This document shows, piece after piece, positions 52,178 to 61,263 of a stretch of 64,000 nt of DNA. How positions within the stretch are numbered: position 1 is the stretch's first letter; every line of letters starts with the position of its first letter. Source of the stretch: Erysipelotrichaceae bacterium (GTDB lineage Bacteria > Bacillota_I > Bacilli_A > Erysipelotrichales > Erysipelotrichaceae); assembly GCA_017454765.1 (NCBI GenBank), contig JAFTCJ010000009.1:23378-87377 (forward strand), given 5' to 3'. The position numbers and the translations under genes were made by a program. The notes below the pieces were generated by a model, which did not search any database, was not told the origin of the DNA, and saw nothing but the letters and a program-made list of their open reading frames with translations.

Positions 52178-52723
52178 ATGGCAAACAGAAGAATCATCAA
52201 AGCCAGTGATCTCTCCGGATTCTCCATTTTCCAGGATCCGAAACGCGGAACGATTTTTTATGATATCATCAGCCGCAAAGGCTATATCCTGACCTCGTCC
52301 GATGTCAGGACCTATACGCTGTATACAGCCATGCTGCCGTTAAGCATCGTGATCGCTGTCCTGGCGATGTCGATGTTCAACCTGACTTATGTGACGACGT
52401 TCTTCATCTTTCTCGGACTGTATCTGATCGCTTTCCTTGCCTACCGCTTTGCCTTCTTCTACAAACTGCCGGAAGCGACCAACTGGAAGAAAGTCAAGAA
52501 AGAAAGCGTCTTCCTCTATCTGGCCAGAGGCTACTCCAAAGCCAGACTGGGCATCCTGATCTTCCTCTTAGCTGCCTTAACGATCCTGATGCCGATCTAT
52601 GCGGTGCTTGAACAAAGGACCGGGATCGATCTCTACGGGTCCTATGCCCTGGCAGGAGCTTCCTTCATCGGCATGATCATCGTGATCATATCCCTGATCA
52701 TCAAAATCAGAAACAACTACTAG
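52178..52723 (+). CDS. Unrecognised membrane protein
   Basis: A 181-residue protein with a polar N-terminus of about 45 residues, two helices (about 48-92), a cytoplasmic loop with KKVKKES, and two more helices (about 120-178). I cannot assign it to a family. It has a TATAAT (about 52156) and AGAGG before the start and its own terminator, so it is a single-gene unit. Confidence 0.6.
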   Translation: MANRRIIKASDLSGFSIFQDPKRGTIFYDIISRKGYILTSSDVRTYTLYTAMLPLSIVIAVLAMSMFNLTYVTTFFIFLGLYLIAFLAYRFAFFYKLPEATNWKKVKKESVFLYLARGYSKARLGILIFLLAALTILMPIYAVLEQRTGIDLYGSYALAGASFIGMIIVIISLIIKIRNNY

Positions 52724-52724
52724 A

Positions 52725-52749
52725 GATATTCGTTAAGAATATCTTTTTT
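52725..52749 (+). terminator. Terminator after the 181-residue membrane protein
   Basis: Stem GATATTC / GAATATC with a GTTAA loop, followed by six T. Confidence 0.85.
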
Positions 52750-52783
52750 CTGCTTCATCAATAATGTGATCCAGATCACATAA

Positions 52784-52810
52784 AAAGCTCCGGAAACATT
52801 CCGGAGCTTT
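52784..52810 (-). terminator. Terminator of the ABC importer operon
   Basis: A 10-bp stem AAAGCTCCGG / CCGGAGCTTT about 20 bp after the ATPase stop. Confidence 0.85.
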
Positions 52811-52829
52811 CTTTGCTTTCATCAGATGA

Positions 52830-54473
52830 TTACTCAGCCTTTAAGGAACCGAGAGTGATGATCTCGCCTGACTTCCTGTCAAACAGGATGGCGTTGTTGC
52901 CCTTGAATCCGACATTGACCTTGTCGCCCAGTTTGTAGACGACACCGCCGAACATGACACCTGTCAGCAGGTAATTGCCGATGGCGACACGGACGGTCGT
53001 TTCCATACCGGTCGGCATTGAAGAGTAGATCTCTCCCTTGAACTTGCCGTTCTCGGAGATCTCAACGAATTCCGGACGGATACCGATGACGAAATCCTCG
53101 TCGGTATAGATCTGTTCATCGCCATAGTCTTCCGGCTCATCGATCATCGCAATGTGATACTTGAAACTGGTCTCCTTGTTGCTTCTTTCGACATAGCCCT
53201 TCTGGGAAGCCTTTTTCGCATGTTCTTCTGCCTCCGCTTCCTTTCTGGCTGCAAGATCCGCATGCCACTTCTTGATATCCAGCGGCTCATTCGGGACGAA
53301 TTTCAGCTTCTGGCCGTCAAAGACGTCGAGCTCGAAGACACCGTCCTTCTGCTTGCCGTGGGCATCGATGAAGTTGATGGCCGGGTTACCGACGAAATCG
53401 GCAACGAACAGATTGTTCGGCTTGTTGTAGACATCCAGCGGTGCATCATACTGCTGCAGATAGCCGTTGTCGATCAGACAGATCCTGGTCGCCAGTGTCA
53501 TGGCTTCCATCTGGTCGTGCGTGACATAGACGAAAGTCGAACCGGTATCCAGATGCAGTCTCTGCAGCTCTGATCTCATTTCCAGACGCAGCTTGGCATC
53601 CAGGTTGGAAAGCGGCTCATCCATGAACAGGACGGTCGGTTCCGGTGCCAGTGTTCTGGCGATGGCGACACGCTGCTGCTGACCGCCGGAAAGCTCAGCC
53701 GGATATCTTTCCATGAACATGCCGATGTTGGCGATCCTGGCGACACGGCGGACAGAGAGATCCATCTCTTCCTTCGTGAGCTTTCTGACTTCCCTGACGA
53801 CTTCACCGTCTTTCATGGCTGTGAAGTCATCGCTGAGCGTGTAACCCTTGGCTGCTGCATCGGCCTTAGCCTTGTCGATGACCTTGTTGAGCTCATCGAT
53901 ATGCTTTGCTGCCTCTGCCTTTGGATCAGAAGCCTTATGCAGACCGTAATCCAGCAGCTTCTTGGCGCTGTACTGTGAGATCTCATAGGCGTCGATCAGT
54001 TTGACGATGGCCTTCTTCTCATCGAGCTTGCCCTTCTTGTCGAAGCACTCGTTGACCAGTTTGGCGACATCGCCCGGTCTCTGTAAAGCCTTGAGCAGCT
54101 GTGCTGAGGTCCTGCCTTCGAAACTGATGACAGGCAGTGCTTCCTTGACATTGGAAAGACCGAAGCAGATGTTGTCATAGACAGTCATATTCGGCCACAG
54201 AGCATAGTTCTGGAACAGGAATCCGACCTTACGTTTGTTGGCCGGGATGTTGATGCCCTCTTCCGAATCATAGACCACACGGTCACCGATCGTGATCTTG
54301 CCGCTGGTCGGTGTTTCCAGACCGGCGATCATTCTCAGAGTCGTCGTCTTGCCGCAGCCTGAAGGACCAAGCAGTGTAACAAAGGCGTTGTCATCGATGA
54401 CCAGGTTCAGATCCTCGACGGCATAGAATTTATCATAACGTTTCGTAACATGTTCCAATACGATTTTTGGCAT
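52830..54473 (-). CDS. ABC importer ATPase with a ~120-residue insertion
   Basis: A 547-residue ATPase of the MalK/FbpC/PotA type. Walker A GPSGCGKT is at 36-43, the Q-loop Gln at 88, signature LSGGQ at 261-265, Walker B LFMDEPLSNLD near 285 and the H-loop VTHD near 320; a TOBE domain follows. Typical members have about 35 residues between the FGL segment and the signature; here there are about 155, rich in Lys, Ala and Asp and probably helical. A second charged insert (EAEAEEHAKKASQKG) lies in the TOBE region. It is the last gene of the importer operon. Confidence 0.88.
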   Translation of the reverse strand: MPKIVLEHVTKRYDKFYAVEDLNLVIDDNAFVTLLGPSGCGKTTTLRMIAGLETPTSGKITIGDRVVYDSEEGINIPANKRKVGFLFQNYALWPNMTVYDNICFGLSNVKEALPVISFEGRTSAQLLKALQRPGDVAKLVNECFDKKGKLDEKKAIVKLIDAYEISQYSAKKLLDYGLHKASDPKAEAAKHIDELNKVIDKAKADAAAKGYTLSDDFTAMKDGEVVREVRKLTKEEMDLSVRRVARIANIGMFMERYPAELSGGQQQRVAIARTLAPEPTVLFMDEPLSNLDAKLRLEMRSELQRLHLDTGSTFVYVTHDQMEAMTLATRICLIDNGYLQQYDAPLDVYNKPNNLFVADFVGNPAINFIDAHGKQKDGVFELDVFDGQKLKFVPNEPLDIKKWHADLAARKEAEAEEHAKKASQKGYVERSNKETSFKYHIAMIDEPEDYGDEQIYTDEDFVIGIRPEFVEISENGKFKGEIYSSMPTGMETTVRVAIGNYLLTGVMFGGVVYKLGDKVNVGFKGNNAILFDRKSGEIITLGSLKAE

Positions 54474-54479
54474 TTTATT

Positions 54480-56288
54480 TTATCCTCCAATTCCTTCATC
54501 AAGGCTTGCGCCTGTGATCTTGTTTACGGCATAGTTGCTGACCAGGATCGTCACGATCAGGATCAGGTTGATACCGCTTGAGAAAGCATAGAGACCCATC
54601 TCATCGAAGTAGTCCAGTGTCGTGGACAGGATGAAGCCCTGAACACACAGCAGCATGAACAGAGACAGTTCTCTCAAACAGGTCATAAACGGAAGCAGGA
54701 AGCCCGATACGATCGATGACTTCTGGATCGGAATGATGATCCTGGTCATACGCTTGATCCACGGAACGTCCTGGATGATCGCCGATTCCTCGATCTCGTT
54801 TGACAGCTGAAGCATCGAGTTCAGAGAGCTTCTTGAAGCAAACGGGATATATTTGACCGTACCGACGATCACAAGTGCCAGATATGTATTGAACAGATTG
54901 ATCTTTCCTGATGAGAACAGGATGAAGTAGGCGGCGCCTACCGCAACGGAAGGCATCAGGTAAGGAAGGAACGCCATCGAGTTGACGTAGCCTGCCAGCT
55001 TGCCTCTTCTGTCCTTGGATACAGCATAACCGATCAGCGTACCGATGACACCGGCCGTCAGACAGCAGATGACAGATACCAGGATCGTGCCGAAGAATGC
55101 GTGCCAGATGGTCTTGTTGTGGAAGATACCCATCTGACCGTACATGCCGTTCTCCGTGACGTTTTCATTCGTCACCCACCACTTGGTCGTCAGGTTATTC
55201 GTATTGCCTGTATACAGGAAGGAATAATCGCCCGGGTTGGGCAGGAACGTCTCAAACGCGAAGGAGATGATCGGGAAGATCGAAGTGAAGAATGTGATGA
55301 TCACGAATACGAACGCGATCACAAATCTTCCGGTTTTTCCCAGATCGACTTTCGAAATGTGTCCGGATTTGCCGGTGACAGTCGTATAAGACTTTCTGGA
55401 ATGTAAGGATCTCTGATTGAGATACATGATCGCCACACCGAAGAGCATCATGATGATGGCGATGATGGAAGCCTCGCCCGTGTACTTGTCGTTCATCGAC
55501 ACGTACTTGGTGGCCAGTGTCGTCAGACCCAGATAGTGCGGTACCGGATAAGAACCGATCGTCGATCCGGCGACCAGCAGGATCGTCGACAGGATGGCCG
55601 GCTTGACCATCGGGATGGTGACTCTGGTAAAGATCTTCCAGCGCGGCGTATCCAGGATCGTCGCTGCCTCTTCCAGGTTGGCATCCATGTTCTTGAAGAT
55701 GCCGCCGATCAGGATGTAGGCAAACGGCGCATAGTGCATGCCCAGAACGATGATGCAGGGGAAGAGTCCCACACACCACCAGGCCGGCATCCTGATGTTG
55801 AACAGCGATGCCAGCAGACCGTTGGATGTACCCGTCACCTGGTTGGAGTTGAACAGGTTCTGCCATACGACAGCCAGTGTCCACTGCGGCATGATGTACG
55901 GGAAGATAAAGATCGAACTCAGATATTTCTTGAATGCCATGTTGGTCCTGGTGATCAGGTAGGCGAAGATGCCGCCGAACAAAATGGCAAAGGTGCAGGA
56001 ACCGATCGCCAGGATCGTCGTATTCATTAACGGCGTCCACAGATTGGTCTTGGCCAGTCTGCTGGTGAACAGGTCCGTATAGTTGACCAGGGTGAAACCG
56101 CTGGCCTTCCCTGAAAGATACTGGTCGATGGTGCCCGGATGGATCGAGATCGTATCCTTGATGATCGCGACGATCGGAGCAATGGTCGTAAAGGTGACCA
56201 GAATACCCGTCAGGATCAGAATGATATTCTGCGGTTTGCTGAGATAAGTCTTTATGCTGTTAAGTCTGATTTTCATTGATTTTGACAT
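54480..56288 (-). CDS. ABC importer permease, two fused MetI-like halves
   Basis: A 602-residue membrane protein carrying two permease domains in one chain, as in FbpB/ThiP-type importers. Each half has six or so helices and an EAA-like coupling loop: EEAATILDTPRWKIFTRV near 205-225 and EESAIIQDVPWIKRMTRI near 495-515. It would form the whole channel as a monomer with two ATPase subunits. GAGGTAATTT precedes the ATG. Confidence 0.9.
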   Translation of the reverse strand: MSKSMKIRLNSIKTYLSKPQNIILILTGILVTFTTIAPIVAIIKDTISIHPGTIDQYLSGKASGFTLVNYTDLFTSRLAKTNLWTPLMNTTILAIGSCTFAILFGGIFAYLITRTNMAFKKYLSSIFIFPYIMPQWTLAVVWQNLFNSNQVTGTSNGLLASLFNIRMPAWWCVGLFPCIIVLGMHYAPFAYILIGGIFKNMDANLEEAATILDTPRWKIFTRVTIPMVKPAILSTILLVAGSTIGSYPVPHYLGLTTLATKYVSMNDKYTGEASIIAIIMMLFGVAIMYLNQRSLHSRKSYTTVTGKSGHISKVDLGKTGRFVIAFVFVIITFFTSIFPIISFAFETFLPNPGDYSFLYTGNTNNLTTKWWVTNENVTENGMYGQMGIFHNKTIWHAFFGTILVSVICCLTAGVIGTLIGYAVSKDRRGKLAGYVNSMAFLPYLMPSVAVGAAYFILFSSGKINLFNTYLALVIVGTVKYIPFASRSSLNSMLQLSNEIEESAIIQDVPWIKRMTRIIIPIQKSSIVSGFLLPFMTCLRELSLFMLLCVQGFILSTTLDYFDEMGLYAFSSGINLILIVTILVSNYAVNKITGASLDEGIGG

Positions 56289-56308
56289 AAATTACCTCTT
56301 TTGTCAGA

Positions 56309-56341
56309 AAGTGCCTTTGCAGATATACCACAAAGGCACTT
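56309..56341 (-). promoter_or_regulatory. Intergenic hairpin between binding-protein and permease genes
   Basis: An 11-bp stem AAGTGCCTTTG / CAAAGGCACTT with an 11-nt loop, lacking a T-run on the minus strand. Such hairpins usually protect the upstream message, giving more binding protein than permease. Confidence 0.6.
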
Positions 56342-56385
56342 ATCGTTATCTGTTTTCCGTAAAAAGTTTAGATCTTGATCTTAGC

Positions 56386-57717
56386 TTATTCCGGTGTATA
56401 CTTGTCGAGCATCTCGATCCATGAACCGACCGTGAATGCAACAGAAGCACAGTATACAGGATCTTCTACGACGAGTTTGCCGTCGTTGACCCACCAGTCA
56501 TAGCCCTTATCCATTGTTGTCTCGCAGGCAACTTTTGCGGATAAGCCTTCTGAGTGGTGATATTTCTCTTCGGTGCCCTTAGCAACTTCCGGGTTGGAAG
56601 AGTAACCGCCTAAGTCCTTGCCCCAGGCAGAGAAACCGTCGACAGTCTCTGTCATATAAGCGATGAATGCACATGCAGTCCAAGGCAGCGGTGAGTTGTC
56701 AGTGACGAACAGATAGTGGCAGTATGCATAGCCGCCGATTCCTTCGTAACCCGGCTGATATGCAGCGACCTTGATGTTGTTGACGGAAACGGTGTCAGTC
56801 TCTTCAACGGAACGAACCTTTGAATAAACCAGCAGACCGAACTTGTCAACTGCGGAAGCGTCGACCAGCGTGTTGCAGATCGGGCCGTCATCGGTTACAG
56901 CGTTGTAGCTGTTGACCCACAGTTTGATCCAGGCAAGGGCATATTTGCCGTTTTCGCCTAAACCTAATTCCTCAGCATCCTTAGCCATTTCATCAATTGT
57001 CGGCTGGAAGTAAGCCTGCTCAGCAGCCGGAAGCTTGTCGAAAGCATCCTTCAGGTAAGCAGCATACTCATCCTTCGTCAGCATGTATAAGAAGTTCTTT
57101 CCGACGATCTCGGAATCAATGTCCATGAACAGACCGTGTTCGCCTTCAGCAACGAAATCCCAGCAGTTGTCATATGTCTTGTCCGGGTTGACGCAGTTGA
57201 ATTCGAAGATCTTGTTCAGAGTCTGTAAAGGCAGATAGCCGGAATACTCTTCAGGAGTCGTTCCGTTTGCTTCAGCCCACTCTTTCGGTACGAATGTGTC
57301 AAGAACACCGGTCTGGACCATCTTGGATTCAATCTGGTTACCATCCTGGATCAGAGTCATGGCGAATGTACCGACTTCTTTTAATCCATCAGCAGTCAGC
57401 TGATCGAAGATCTTGTTGTTCTTCGGCTGCTGCCATTCAAAGTCAAGTTTGTAGCTTGAATCAATGCTCTGGAGGTATTCGATGAATAACGGAAGAGCGC
57501 TCTTGCCGCGTGAGGAGTTACCTACACCGTAGAAAGTCTTGCCGTTGGATTCTTCGATTGCCTTCTGAGCGAGTTCTTCCAGAGTCATTCCCTGAGCTTC
57601 GGCAATGATCTTCTGAACTTCTGACTGGTTGTCAGCGGGAGCTTCTTCTTTTTTGCCGCAGCCGACAAGGGTCAGTGCCAGCAACGCTGCCAGCATGATC
57701 ATAAGCAGTTTCTTCAT
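56386..57717 (-). CDS. ABC importer substrate-binding lipoprotein
   Basis: A 443-residue lipoprotein with lipobox LVGCG (Cys near residue 20) and an extracellular periplasmic-binding-protein fold rich in aromatic residues. Together with the fused permease and FbpC-like ATPase it resembles iron, thiamine, phosphonate or polyamine importers; the ligand cannot be named. The cre-overlapped promoter suggests a carbon source. GAGGATTTTAACAA precedes the ATG at 57717. Confidence 0.85.
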   Translation of the reverse strand: MKKLLMIMLAALLALTLVGCGKKEEAPADNQSEVQKIIAEAQGMTLEELAQKAIEESNGKTFYGVGNSSRGKSALPLFIEYLQSIDSSYKLDFEWQQPKNNKIFDQLTADGLKEVGTFAMTLIQDGNQIESKMVQTGVLDTFVPKEWAEANGTTPEEYSGYLPLQTLNKIFEFNCVNPDKTYDNCWDFVAEGEHGLFMDIDSEIVGKNFLYMLTKDEYAAYLKDAFDKLPAAEQAYFQPTIDEMAKDAEELGLGENGKYALAWIKLWVNSYNAVTDDGPICNTLVDASAVDKFGLLVYSKVRSVEETDTVSVNNIKVAAYQPGYEGIGGYAYCHYLFVTDNSPLPWTACAFIAYMTETVDGFSAWGKDLGGYSSNPEVAKGTEEKYHHSEGLSAKVACETTMDKGYDWWVNDGKLVVEDPVYCASVAFTVGSWIEMLDKYTPE

Positions 57718-57753
57718 TTGTTAAAATCCTCTTTTCTAAATAGCCTGCTTCTT

Positions 57754-57795
57754 TGCAAGCGTTTACATTATAACACGCTATCACAGTCCTGTTAA
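57754..57795 (-). promoter_or_regulatory. Strong promoter overlapped by a CcpA cre site
   Basis: Minus strand: TTAACA (57795-57790), 17 bp, TATAAT (57772-57767), then TGTAAACGCTTGCA (57767-57754), a full match to the cre consensus TGWAARCGYTWNCW. The cre covers the transcription start, the classical arrangement for repression by CcpA with phospho-Ser HPr when preferred sugars are present. Confidence 0.8.
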
Positions 57796-57836
57796 GAGTA
57801 ATTTCACATGATTTTCACATAAATCCGAAAAAGAAA

Positions 57837-57853
57837 AGGAGGCATCGCCTCCT
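57837..57853 (-). terminator. Terminator after the Gfo/Idh pair
   Basis: Stem AGGAGGC / GCCTCCT, followed on the minus strand by TTTTCTTTTT, about 6 bp after the stop. Confidence 0.85.
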
Positions 57854-57858
57854 CTGTC

Positions 57859-58836
57859 TTACTTGAATGAGATATCCGCGCTCTTCAAAGCCTTTTCCAG
57901 CACTTTGACGCTTAAAAGCGTCTGTTCATTGAGCTCCTGAGCCTTCTTGAGATCCATCTCACTGAACAGCTTTTTGAAGACCATATACTCATGATAATGC
58001 GGGATTTCCGGATGCTTGTTCAGTGCATATTCTTTTTTCTTTCCGTCATTGAAGATGTGAGAGAACTTTGCAATGACACTGGATGCATCCTCGCTTCTGA
58101 GACATCCTTTATCTCCCTGGATGCAGGTCAATAACGGAGCCCGGCAGTCCTTGGCACAGACCGCATTGACCTTGAAGGTCTTGTAGTCCAATACCAGCAC
58201 GCCCGAAGTATCGACACCCTTCAGCATGTTGGGATAGTAGTTCACCTTCTTCGGTTCGCCAAACAGACCTGTCACGAAATTGATATTGTAGATGCCCAGA
58301 TCCATTAAAGCACCGCCCGCCAGTTTACGATCGAACGCCGGCAGGATGATGCCCTTTTTGAACTTGTCGTATCGGGAAGAGTATTGCGAGAAATTGATAT
58401 CGATCATCTTGATATCGCCCAGTTCGGGAAGCAGTGTTTTCATCTTCTCATAGTTGGGCATATGCAGCATCGTCACCGCATCGAAGATGATCCGGTTTTT
58501 CTTCTTCGCCAGATCGATCAGTTTCTTCGCTTGCGAATAGTATGGCACAAAGGGCTTCTCCAGGATGACATGCTTGTTGTTTTCCAGAGCCTTCTTTGCG
58601 ATCTCATAATGCAAGCCGTTAGGAACACCGATATAGATCACATCGATATCGGGATCTGAAAGCACATCGTCGTTGTTCAGAGAATAATAGCCGATCCCGT
58701 ATTTCTCCTTTAAAGCCTTGAGCTGTTCCTCCTGCGGGGAAGCGATCCCGACATATCTGAATCCCTTCACCAGCTTTGTCGTCTCGATGAAGATCGGAAC
58801 GATGAAACCGGAACCGATGATACCTACCCTGATCAT
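57859..58836 (-). CDS. Gfo/Idh/MocA-family oxidoreductase (pair member 2)
   Basis: A 325-residue NAD(P)-binding protein with IIGSGFIVPIF near residue 6, VILEKPFVPY near 93 and GGALMDLGIYNINFVTGLFG near 175. It is very similar to its upstream neighbour, which it overlaps by 4 bp, so they arose by tandem duplication. A sugar dehydrogenase role is the family expectation; substrate unknown. Confidence 0.88.
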   Translation of the reverse strand: MIRVGIIGSGFIVPIFIETTKLVKGFRYVGIASPQEEQLKALKEKYGIGYYSLNNDDVLSDPDIDVIYIGVPNGLHYEIAKKALENNKHVILEKPFVPYYSQAKKLIDLAKKKNRIIFDAVTMLHMPNYEKMKTLLPELGDIKMIDINFSQYSSRYDKFKKGIILPAFDRKLAGGALMDLGIYNINFVTGLFGEPKKVNYYPNMLKGVDTSGVLVLDYKTFKVNAVCAKDCRAPLLTCIQGDKGCLRSEDASSVIAKFSHIFNDGKKKEYALNKHPEIPHYHEYMVFKKLFSEMDLKKAQELNEQTLLSVKVLEKALKSADISFK

Positions 58837-59825
58837 AAATCTTCCTCCCTGTAATCCAGTCCTGCAGATCTGATCGCTTCATCCAGTACCTTGACGACGA
58901 TCATTGTCTGTCTGTTGTATTCATAAGCCTTTTCCAGGTCGTTCTTCCGGTAAAGACGGATGAATTCCTTCATCTCATATTTCCAGCTGTCGAATTCCCC
59001 TTTTTCATCCTGGCCGAAATTTCTTTCCTTTCCGTCATTGAAACGGACAGTGAAATCGGCACAGCGGGAACAGGTCGTGTTGTTTCTTAAGAAGCCTTTG
59101 TCTCCTTCCACCAGACCGTAGCACTCTGCCTTGCAGTCCTTGGAGGCGATGCAGGAAGCTTTAAAAGTACCGTAGTCCATAATGAGCGTGCCGGAAGTAT
59201 CGACGCCCTTTTCGATGTTGGCATGATAGCTCACCTTCTTGGGCATGCCGAAGATCCCGGTCACGAAATGGATGTTGTAGACATTGAGATCCAGCAGGGC
59301 TCCTCCGGCCAGCTTTCTGTCAAATGCCGGCAGGATGATGCCGTTTCTGAATTTGTCATACCTTCTGGAATATTGCGAGAAATTGGCAGTGACCATCCTG
59401 ATCTCGCCCAACTCCTCAACAGCCTTTACTGCCTTGTGATAATACGGGTTATGGGCGGTCACGATCGCCTCAAACAGGATCAACCCGTGCTTCTTTGCAT
59501 AATCCGTCAGCTTCTTCGCTGCTTTGTAGGAAACCGTAAACGGCTTTTCGAGAATGACATGTTTATGATGCTTCAGCGCCTTCATCGCATAGGTGTAATG
59601 AAGGGAATTGGGAAGTGCCACATAGATGACATCGATCTGATCGTCACTCAATATCCTTTCCAGATCCGTCGTATAATAGTCCACTTCCTCCTTGAAATTC
59701 AGCAGTTTCTCCTCGTGCCTGCCCCAGATCGCCCGCAGATGATAATCCTTATACATCTTGGAGACCGAAATAAAAACAGGAACGATGAAACCGGAACCGA
59801 TGATACCGATATTGATCTTTTTCAT
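58833..59825 (-). CDS. Gfo/Idh/MocA-family oxidoreductase (pair member 1)
   Basis: A 330-residue paralogue with IIGSGFIVPVF, VILEKPFTVS near residue 95 and GGALLDLNVYNIHFVTGIFG near 177. The start at 59825 is chosen by the Rossmann opening MKKINIGIIG; a longer frame upstream runs through the promoter. A TATAAT lies exactly six bases before the ATG with no ribosome site, so the message appears leaderless. Confidence 0.88.
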   Translation of the reverse strand: MKKINIGIIGSGFIVPVFISVSKMYKDYHLRAIWGRHEEKLLNFKEEVDYYTTDLERILSDDQIDVIYVALPNSLHYTYAMKALKHHKHVILEKPFTVSYKAAKKLTDYAKKHGLILFEAIVTAHNPYYHKAVKAVEELGEIRMVTANFSQYSRRYDKFRNGIILPAFDRKLAGGALLDLNVYNIHFVTGIFGMPKKVSYHANIEKGVDTSGTLIMDYGTFKASCIASKDCKAECYGLVEGDKGFLRNNTTCSRCADFTVRFNDGKERNFGQDEKGEFDSWKYEMKEFIRLYRKNDLEKAYEYNRQTMIVVKVLDEAIRSAGLDYREEDL

Positions 59826-59874
59826 GACTCTATTATACAACGGCTGTATTAGCCATGAGGTATAATAAACCTGT
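59826..59874. promoter_or_regulatory. 49-bp divergent promoter region with two leaderless-type starts
   Basis: Minus strand: TATAAT (59837-59832), six bases, ATG at 59825. Plus strand: TATAAT (59861-59866), eight bases, ATG at 59875. Neither side has a Shine-Dalgarno. Confidence 0.6.
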
Positions 59875-60654
59875 ATGAACGACATCAGAGCGATATTTCT
59901 GGATTTTGACGGAACCGTCTTCTCTCACGTGACAGATTCCATTCCGTTAAGCACGATCGAATCCGTCAGGACCCTCAGAAACAACGGCATCCGCGTTTTT
60001 CTGTGTACCGGCAGAGCTGTCGCCGAAATGCCTGCTTTTGATCTGAGCGACCTCCCTCTGGATGCCTGGATCCTGTCAAACGGACAGGTCATTCTCGATG
60101 AGAACGGAAAGATCGTTCACGACAGAAAGATCGAAGGAATCCTGAAAGACAGGATCCTTTCCCTGTTCAATGAAAAAAGCATCCCGATGTATATGATCAC
60201 CATTGACGACATCTATCTCAACATGGTGAATCAGAAGGTACTGGATGTTCAGAATGCCGTCTCTTCCGGTATTCCCCGGATCAAGGAATATGAAGGTGAG
60301 GACATCTACATGGCTTCGGCCTTCTTTTCCAGTGAAGCAGAGAAAGAAAGACTCCGCGATTTTGAAGACCTCGCCGAAATCACCTGGTGGCACGAAGGAG
60401 CTGTCGATATCGTCCCTAAAGGAATCTCCAAGATCAACGGCATCGATGAGATCCTGAAACGCTATCAGATCGACCGATCCCAGACCATGGCCATCGGCGA
60501 CGGTCACAATGATATTTCAATGATCGAATACTGCGCACTCGGCATCGCCATGGGCAATTCCATGCGGGAGCTCAAGGAACATGCCGACTATGTCACGGAC
60601 GATATCGATGAAGACGGCGTCTACAACGCCTTTGTACATTACGGACTCTTATGA
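59875..60654 (+). CDS. HAD-IIB (Cof-type) phosphatase
   Basis: A 259-residue HAD phosphatase: motif I FLDFDGTVFSH near residue 8, LCTGRAVAEM near 43, Lys in VPKGISK near 183 and AIGDGHNDISMIE near 205. It acts on sugar phosphates or related metabolites. It overlaps the Tag gene by 4 bp and appears to start from a leaderless message. Confidence 0.9.
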   Translation: MNDIRAIFLDFDGTVFSHVTDSIPLSTIESVRTLRNNGIRVFLCTGRAVAEMPAFDLSDLPLDAWILSNGQVILDENGKIVHDRKIEGILKDRILSLFNEKSIPMYMITIDDIYLNMVNQKVLDVQNAVSSGIPRIKEYEGEDIYMASAFFSSEAEKERLRDFEDLAEITWWHEGAVDIVPKGISKINGIDEILKRYQIDRSQTMAIGDGHNDISMIEYCALGIAMGNSMRELKEHADYVTDDIDEDGVYNAFVHYGLL

Positions 60655-61253
60655 ACTCATGTGAATGGTGTCTGATCACACCGAAAATGACCGATTATCA
60701 TGACAATGAATGGGGCATCCCCGTCCATGATGACCGCAAGCAGTTTGAATATCTCATGATGGAAGTCATGCAGTGCGGCTTAAGCTGGAAGCTTATGCTG
60801 GAAAAACGGGAGATCTTCCGAAACTGCTTTGACGGTTTTGATTATGGCAAGATCGCCCAGTATGACGAAGACGATATCGAAAGGATCCTGAATACAGAGG
60901 GCATGATCCGCTCCCGAAGAAAGATCGAAGCGATCATCCATAATGCATTATGCTTCATCGAGTTAAGAAAACAATACGGATCCTTTTCAAAGTGGCTGTG
61001 GAAACACAGCAATCATAAAACCATCCTTTATCCCGGACACAATGACGGCTGCATCCCGGCTGCAGACCGCTTATCAGATCAGATCTCAAAAGAGTTAAGA
61101 GAAATGGGCTTCAAGTATCTGGGATCGATCACCGTCTACGCCCACCTGCAGGCCTGCGGCATGGTCAATGACCATCACAGAGACTGTCCCTGCTATCACA
61201 GAATCATTGAGAATTATCCCGTTTCATACGAAGAAGAATATGATGCCAGATGA
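60651..61253 (+). CDS. tag: DNA-3-methyladenine glycosylase I
   Basis: A 200-residue Tag-type repair enzyme that removes 3-methyladenine. Signature elements: CEWC near residue 4, YHDNEWGIPVHDD near 16-28, QCGLSWKLMLEKRE near 42 and the C-terminal His/Cys zinc-site region HHRDCPCYH. The start overlaps the HAD stop, so translation is coupled. Confidence 0.93.
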   Translation: MNSCEWCLITPKMTDYHDNEWGIPVHDDRKQFEYLMMEVMQCGLSWKLMLEKREIFRNCFDGFDYGKIAQYDEDDIERILNTEGMIRSRRKIEAIIHNALCFIELRKQYGSFSKWLWKHSNHKTILYPGHNDGCIPAADRLSDQISKELREMGFKYLGSITVYAHLQACGMVNDHHRDCPCYHRIIENYPVSYEEEYDAR

Positions 61254-61263
61254 AAGGAAACAT

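Noticed and set aside
52765..52780. TGTGATCCAGATCACA, a perfect CRP-like palindrome
   Set aside because: It lies between the ends of two converging genes, close to two terminators and far from any start codon, so a regulatory role is unlikely.
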